From assembly GCA_964600435.1 (NCBI GenBank), contig CAZRJB010000010.1, forward strand, positions 1 through 26,371: 26,371 nt of DNA. Direction: 5' to 3'. The DNA comes from HGM11367 sp964600435 (lineage in GTDB: Bacteria > Bacillota > Clostridia > Christensenellales > UBA1242). Positions 24,405-26,371 of the stretch are shown here, piece by piece. The translations under genes were made by a program, and so were the position numbers. Numbering within the stretch: the stretch's first letter is position 1; each line of letters starts with the position of its first letter. Below the pieces are notes generated by a model, which was not told the DNA's origin, ran no database searches, and saw nothing but the letters and a program-made list of their open reading frames with translations.

Positions 24405-24833
24405 TTAACCTTCTACAGTAACTCCCATTGATTTTGCAGTGCCAATAATCATTTGCATAGCCTGTTCAACTGAAGATGCATTCAAGTCTGGCATTTTTGT
24501 TTCTGCGATAGACTTAACTTGTTCCATAGTTAGTTTTCCGACTTTTGTTCTGTTTGGTGTGCCTGAACCAGACTCAATACCAAGTGCTTTTTTAATTAAA
24601 ACAGCAGCAGGTGGAGTTTTAAGCACAAAATCAAAAGACCTGTCTTGATAAATTGTTATAACGACAGGAATGATAAGGCCTGCTTGAGATGCAGTTCTAT
24701 CATTAAATTCTTTGGTAAATGCCGCAATGTTAATTCCATGAGGGCCCAATGATGAACCAACTGGAGGTCCTGGTGTGGCTTTACCGGCAGGCAATTGTAG
24801 TTTAACAATTGCATTAATTTTTCTTACAGCCAT
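24405..24833 (-). CDS. rplK: 50S ribosomal protein L11, 142 aa
   Basis: L11 forms the GTPase-associated centre of the large subunit with 23S rRNA. The start MAVRKINAIVKLQLPAGKAT, then PGPPVGSSLGPHGINIAAF, is the standard proline-rich N-terminal domain. The C-terminal RNA-binding domain has GIESGSGTPNRTKVGKLTME and ends in AKSMGVTVEG. Length is typical. AAGGAGG lies eight bases ahead of the ATG and is preceded by the putative L1 motif. The TAA stop is directly followed by the motif of the next gene, rplA. Confidence 0.98.
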   Translation of the reverse strand: MAVRKINAIVKLQLPAGKATPGPPVGSSLGPHGINIAAFTKEFNDRTASQAGLIIPVVITIYQDRSFDFVLKTPPAAVLIKKALGIESGSGTPNRTKVGKLTMEQVKSIAETKMPDLNASSVEQAMQMIIGTAKSMGVTVEG

Positions 24834-24849
24834 TGTAATATCCTCCTTT

Positions 24850-24891
24850 GTGGTTATAGCAAAGCGTGTGTAAGATTAACGCTTCTCCCAC
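24850..24891 (-). promoter_or_regulatory. putative L1-binding mRNA motif before rplK
   Basis: Outer stem GTGG ... CCAC, inner stem AAGCGT / ACGCTT, 5' internal-loop GAG and 3' internal-loop TGCTATAA. The CCAC arm is followed within three bases by AGGAGG of rplK. Compared with the copy before rplA, the loops are conserved and the inner stem differs with pairing kept. Confidence 0.62.
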
Positions 24892-24898
24892 TAATATA

Positions 24899-24924
24899 TT
24901 TAAACAAGCAATTGCTTGGTTAAA
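24899..24924. repeat. 26-base palindrome between nusG and rplK
   Basis: AAGCAATTGCTT (24906-24917) is a perfect palindrome, extended by a C-G pair and then by TTTAA / TTAAA after one A-G mismatch. There is no T tract, so it is not a standard terminator. It could be an RNA processing or pausing hairpin. Confidence 0.4.
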
Positions 24925-24945
24925 CCAAATTAAATGCAATAATTT

Positions 24946-25482
24946 CTATTGCTCGATTTTTCTAAGTTGTTCATAGTCAAGATCAACAATTGTTTCTCTA
25001 CCAAACATTTCAACCTTAACCTTTGCTCGTGAGTTTTCAGGGCTCACAGAAACAACTTCTCCAATCATGGTGTTAAGTGGTCCGTCAACAACTTCCACCC
25101 TGTCACCTTCTGCAAGGTCAACTTCAATTCGAACTTTTTCAAGCCTTAGCCTTGCAACCTCGTCTGGGGTTAGTTCCAAAGGACGTCCTTTTGGACCAGT
25201 AAAACCAGTTATTCCACGTGTTCTAATAACGTTATGCCAAATATCATCGCCATAAATCATTTTAACAAGCATATAGCCTGGCATTAACTTACGTTGAACA
25301 AGTTTCTTTTTTCCGTTTTTTTCTTCAATTACATCTTCCATTGGAATTATAATATCAAAAATTCTGTTGGTCAAATTATGGTTAAAAGTCATTTGTTCCA
25401 AATTTTCCTTTGCCACATTTTCATACCCTGAGTAAGTGTGCAAAACATACCATTTTGCATTTTCCATATTCTCGTTTTCCAT
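24946..25482 (-). CDS. nusG: transcription elongation/antitermination factor NusG, 178 aa
   Basis: NusG binds RNA polymerase and couples transcription to translation or Rho. The NGN domain has AKWYVLHTYSGYENVAKENL (9-28), KKKLVQRKLMPGYMLVKM, and TRGITGFTGPKGRPLEL. The KOW domain occupies about 123-155 with AEGDRVEVVDGPLNTMIGEV. The ATG follows AGGAGG after four to five bases and starts nine bases after the secE stop, so the two are co-translated. A palindrome and the rplK leader follow downstream. Confidence 0.97.
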   Translation of the reverse strand: MENENMENAKWYVLHTYSGYENVAKENLEQMTFNHNLTNRIFDIIIPMEDVIEEKNGKKKLVQRKLMPGYMLVKMIYGDDIWHNVIRTRGITGFTGPKGRPLELTPDEVARLRLEKVRIEVDLAEGDRVEVVDGPLNTMIGEVVSVSPENSRAKVKVEMFGRETIVDLDYEQLRKIEQ

Positions 25483-25490
25483 AAAGCCTC

Positions 25491-25811
25491 CTACATATTT
25501 TTAGTAAGTAAATTGTAAAGTAAAAACAAAAGTTGGTCTATTCCAATAACAACCAGCAAAAAGATTAAAGTTACCGACAAAACAACTGCTGTTTGTTTTA
25601 CCACCTTTGGGAATGTTGGCCAAGTAACTTTTTTAAGTTCACTAACTGTTTCTTTAGCCTTTCCCGCTTTTTTAACTTTTTCTTTTTTGCCTTTGTTTTT
25701 TATTGGCTTAACTACTTCTAAATCTTCTTTTGCTTCTTCTACAACAACTTGCTCTTTTAATGTTAATGGGTCTTTATTCTCTTCTGCGTTGTTTTCGCTT
25801 ATTAATGACAT
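25491..25811 (-). CDS. secE: preprotein translocase subunit SecE, 106 aa
   Basis: SecE clamps SecY in the SecYEG translocon. The family motif ELKKVTWPTFPKV is at 58-70, followed by a single transmembrane helix (about 74-98). A charged, Lys/Glu-rich N-terminal extension of about 50 residues makes it longer than the typical 60-70 residue Gram-positive SecE. The ATG follows AAGGAG. It sits between rpmG and nusG as in most Firmicutes. Confidence 0.95.
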   Translation of the reverse strand: MSLISENNAEENKDPLTLKEQVVVEEAKEDLEVVKPIKNKGKKEKVKKAGKAKETVSELKKVTWPTFPKVVKQTAVVLSVTLIFLLVVIGIDQLLFLLYNLLTKNM

Positions 25812-25896
25812 AAATACTCCTTAATTGTGATAAACTTTTTCAAAGACTCGAAAAAATTAAGTGTCAAATCAATCATTTTTGATTTTTTTAACACCA

Positions 25897-26058
25897 TTAT
25901 TTTGTTTCTTTATGAGCAGTACGTTTGTTGCAACGTGGGCAGAATTTTGTGATTTCAATTCTGTCTGGATTGTTTCTTTTATTTTTTGATGTTGAATAAT
26001 TTCTCTCTTTGCATTCTGTGCAAGCAAGAGTTATGTGTGTTCTTGATGGATTTGCCAT
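25897..26058 (-). CDS. rpmG: 50S ribosomal protein L33, 53 aa (zinc-binding type)
   Basis: This short gene encodes MANPSRTHITLACTECKERN, then YSTSKNKRNNPDRIEI, ending FCPRCNKRTAHKETK. The CTEC (13-16) and CPRC (40-43) pairs form the zinc-ribbon of the C+ form of L33. The N-terminus is four residues longer than the common form. The ATG at 26058 follows AAGGAG after about eight bases. It is the first gene of the rpmG-secE-nusG-rplK-rplA cluster. Confidence 0.95.
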   Translation of the reverse strand: MANPSRTHITLACTECKERNYSTSKNKRNNPDRIEITKFCPRCNKRTAHKETK

Positions 26059-26106
26059 GATACTTTCTCCTTAAAAAATAGCACCCAAAAGAATGCTTAT
26101 GGCATA

Positions 26107-26136
26107 AATATATCACAACTCAAGCACCATTGTCAA
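26107..26136 (-). promoter_or_regulatory. promoter of the rpmG-secE-nusG cluster
   Basis: TTGACA (26136-26131) followed after 18 bases by TATATT (26112-26107) on the minus strand. The leader would be about 40 bases and contains a short AGCA/TGCT hairpin with a T tract just before the ribosome binding site. Confidence 0.7.
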
Positions 26137-26261
26137 CTATAACTTTAAATAATTTTAATATTTTCTGGTTTTGTAATAGTTATAAATATTGTTGCAACCA
26201 AACACTTTTTTTATGCACAAAAAAATTTTTAAGAAAAAATTGAAAAATTTTAAAAAAGTTG

Positions 26262-26290
26262 TTGACTTTAACTTTTTCTCATTCTATTAT
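26262..26290 (+). promoter_or_regulatory. promoter of the tRNA-Asn transcription unit
   Basis: TTGACT (26262-26267), 17 bases, TATTAT (26285-26290). The tRNA begins about 30 bases further on. Confidence 0.75.
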
Positions 26291-26320
26291 ATCTTTGTTT
26301 TCAATTGAATACCGCAATAT

Positions 26321-26371
26321 TCCTCAGTAGCTCAGCGGTGGAGCAACCGGCTGTTAACCGGTAGGTCGTCC
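26321..26371 (+). tRNA. tRNA-Asn (GTT), 5' part, cut by window edge
   Basis: TCCTCAG (acceptor arm), TA, a D stem GCTC/GAGC, and an anticodon arm ACCGG CTGTTAA CCGGT with anticodon GTT are readable. The T arm and 3' acceptor strand lie beyond the window. More tRNA or rRNA genes may follow. Confidence 0.92.

Noticed and set aside
25812..25896. tRNA-Trp or other RNA gene between rpmG and secE
   Set aside because: Some genomes have one there, but this 85-base spacer shows no cloverleaf; it holds only an AT-rich sequence with a TTGACA and no convincing -10.
1..26371. CRISPR arrays, transposases, phage genes or alternative genetic code
   Set aside because: No direct-repeat arrays, transposase or integrase frames were seen; Trp is encoded by TGG, and TGA acts as stop in the prfB frameshift.

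Overview
The window looks like chromosomal DNA from a low-GC, Gram-positive-type bacterium, most likely an uncultured member of the Clostridia. The signs are a very AT-rich sequence, strong AGGAGG-type ribosome binding sites, sigma-A-like promoters, a SpoVB-type flippase, a DUF421/DUF4363 pair, a YitT protein, and the rpmG-secE-nusG-rplK-rplA order. The standard bacterial code applies: Trp is TGG, and TGA is used as the in-frame stop of the prfB frameshift site. No mobile element, CRISPR array or prophage was seen.

Layout. 1-1919: a minus-strand GNAT-like gene followed by the N-terminal half of lysyl-tRNA synthetase, which runs off the left edge. 1920-4936: a small LysM protein (minus), divergent from a plus-strand run of a SpoVB-like flippase, a DUF421 membrane protein and a DUF4363 protein. 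4933-8422: a membrane-anchored J-domain protein and UvrA (minus). 8561-11135: a transketolase operon whose first gene is a shikimate-kinase-like protein without its P-loop. 11168-15242: a large Ig-like surface protein with a C-terminal membrane anchor, and a tiny Cys-rich membrane protein. 15478-17317: HflX and an unknown lipoprotein. 17396-18447: class II fructose-bisphosphate aldolase (plus). 18490-21620: prfB (complete only through a +1 frameshift), tsaD and a YitT-family gene. 21704-23544: a HAD phosphatase, then a SLOG-family gene divergent from an XRE-type regulator. 23670-26058: rpmG-secE-nusG-rplK-rplA (minus). 26262-26371: a promoter and the 5' part of tRNA-Asn (plus), cut by the right edge.

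Most genes are core housekeeping: translation (LysRS, RF2, TsaD for tRNA t6A, HflX, L1, L11, L33, tRNA-Asn), transcription (NusG), secretion (SecE), repair (UvrA) and central carbon metabolism (transketolase, aldolase). The accessory content is the surface protein, the Cys-rich peptide, the SLOG/XRE pair and several small envelope proteins.

The most interesting signals are regulatory or degenerate. A long near-perfect hairpin places the DUF421 start codon in its three-base apical loop. Two paralogous RNA motifs, with the same internal-loop sequences but different compensating stems, sit just before the rplK and rplA ribosome binding sites and look like L1 autoregulatory sites. The RF2 gene has the classic CTT TGA C frameshift. 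A P-loop-less shikimate kinase relative abuts transketolase. Several genes have promoters so close to the ATG that the mRNA should be leaderless or nearly so. No clearly new multi-gene system was found; the SLOG/XRE divergent pair with a shared inverted repeat is the nearest candidate.
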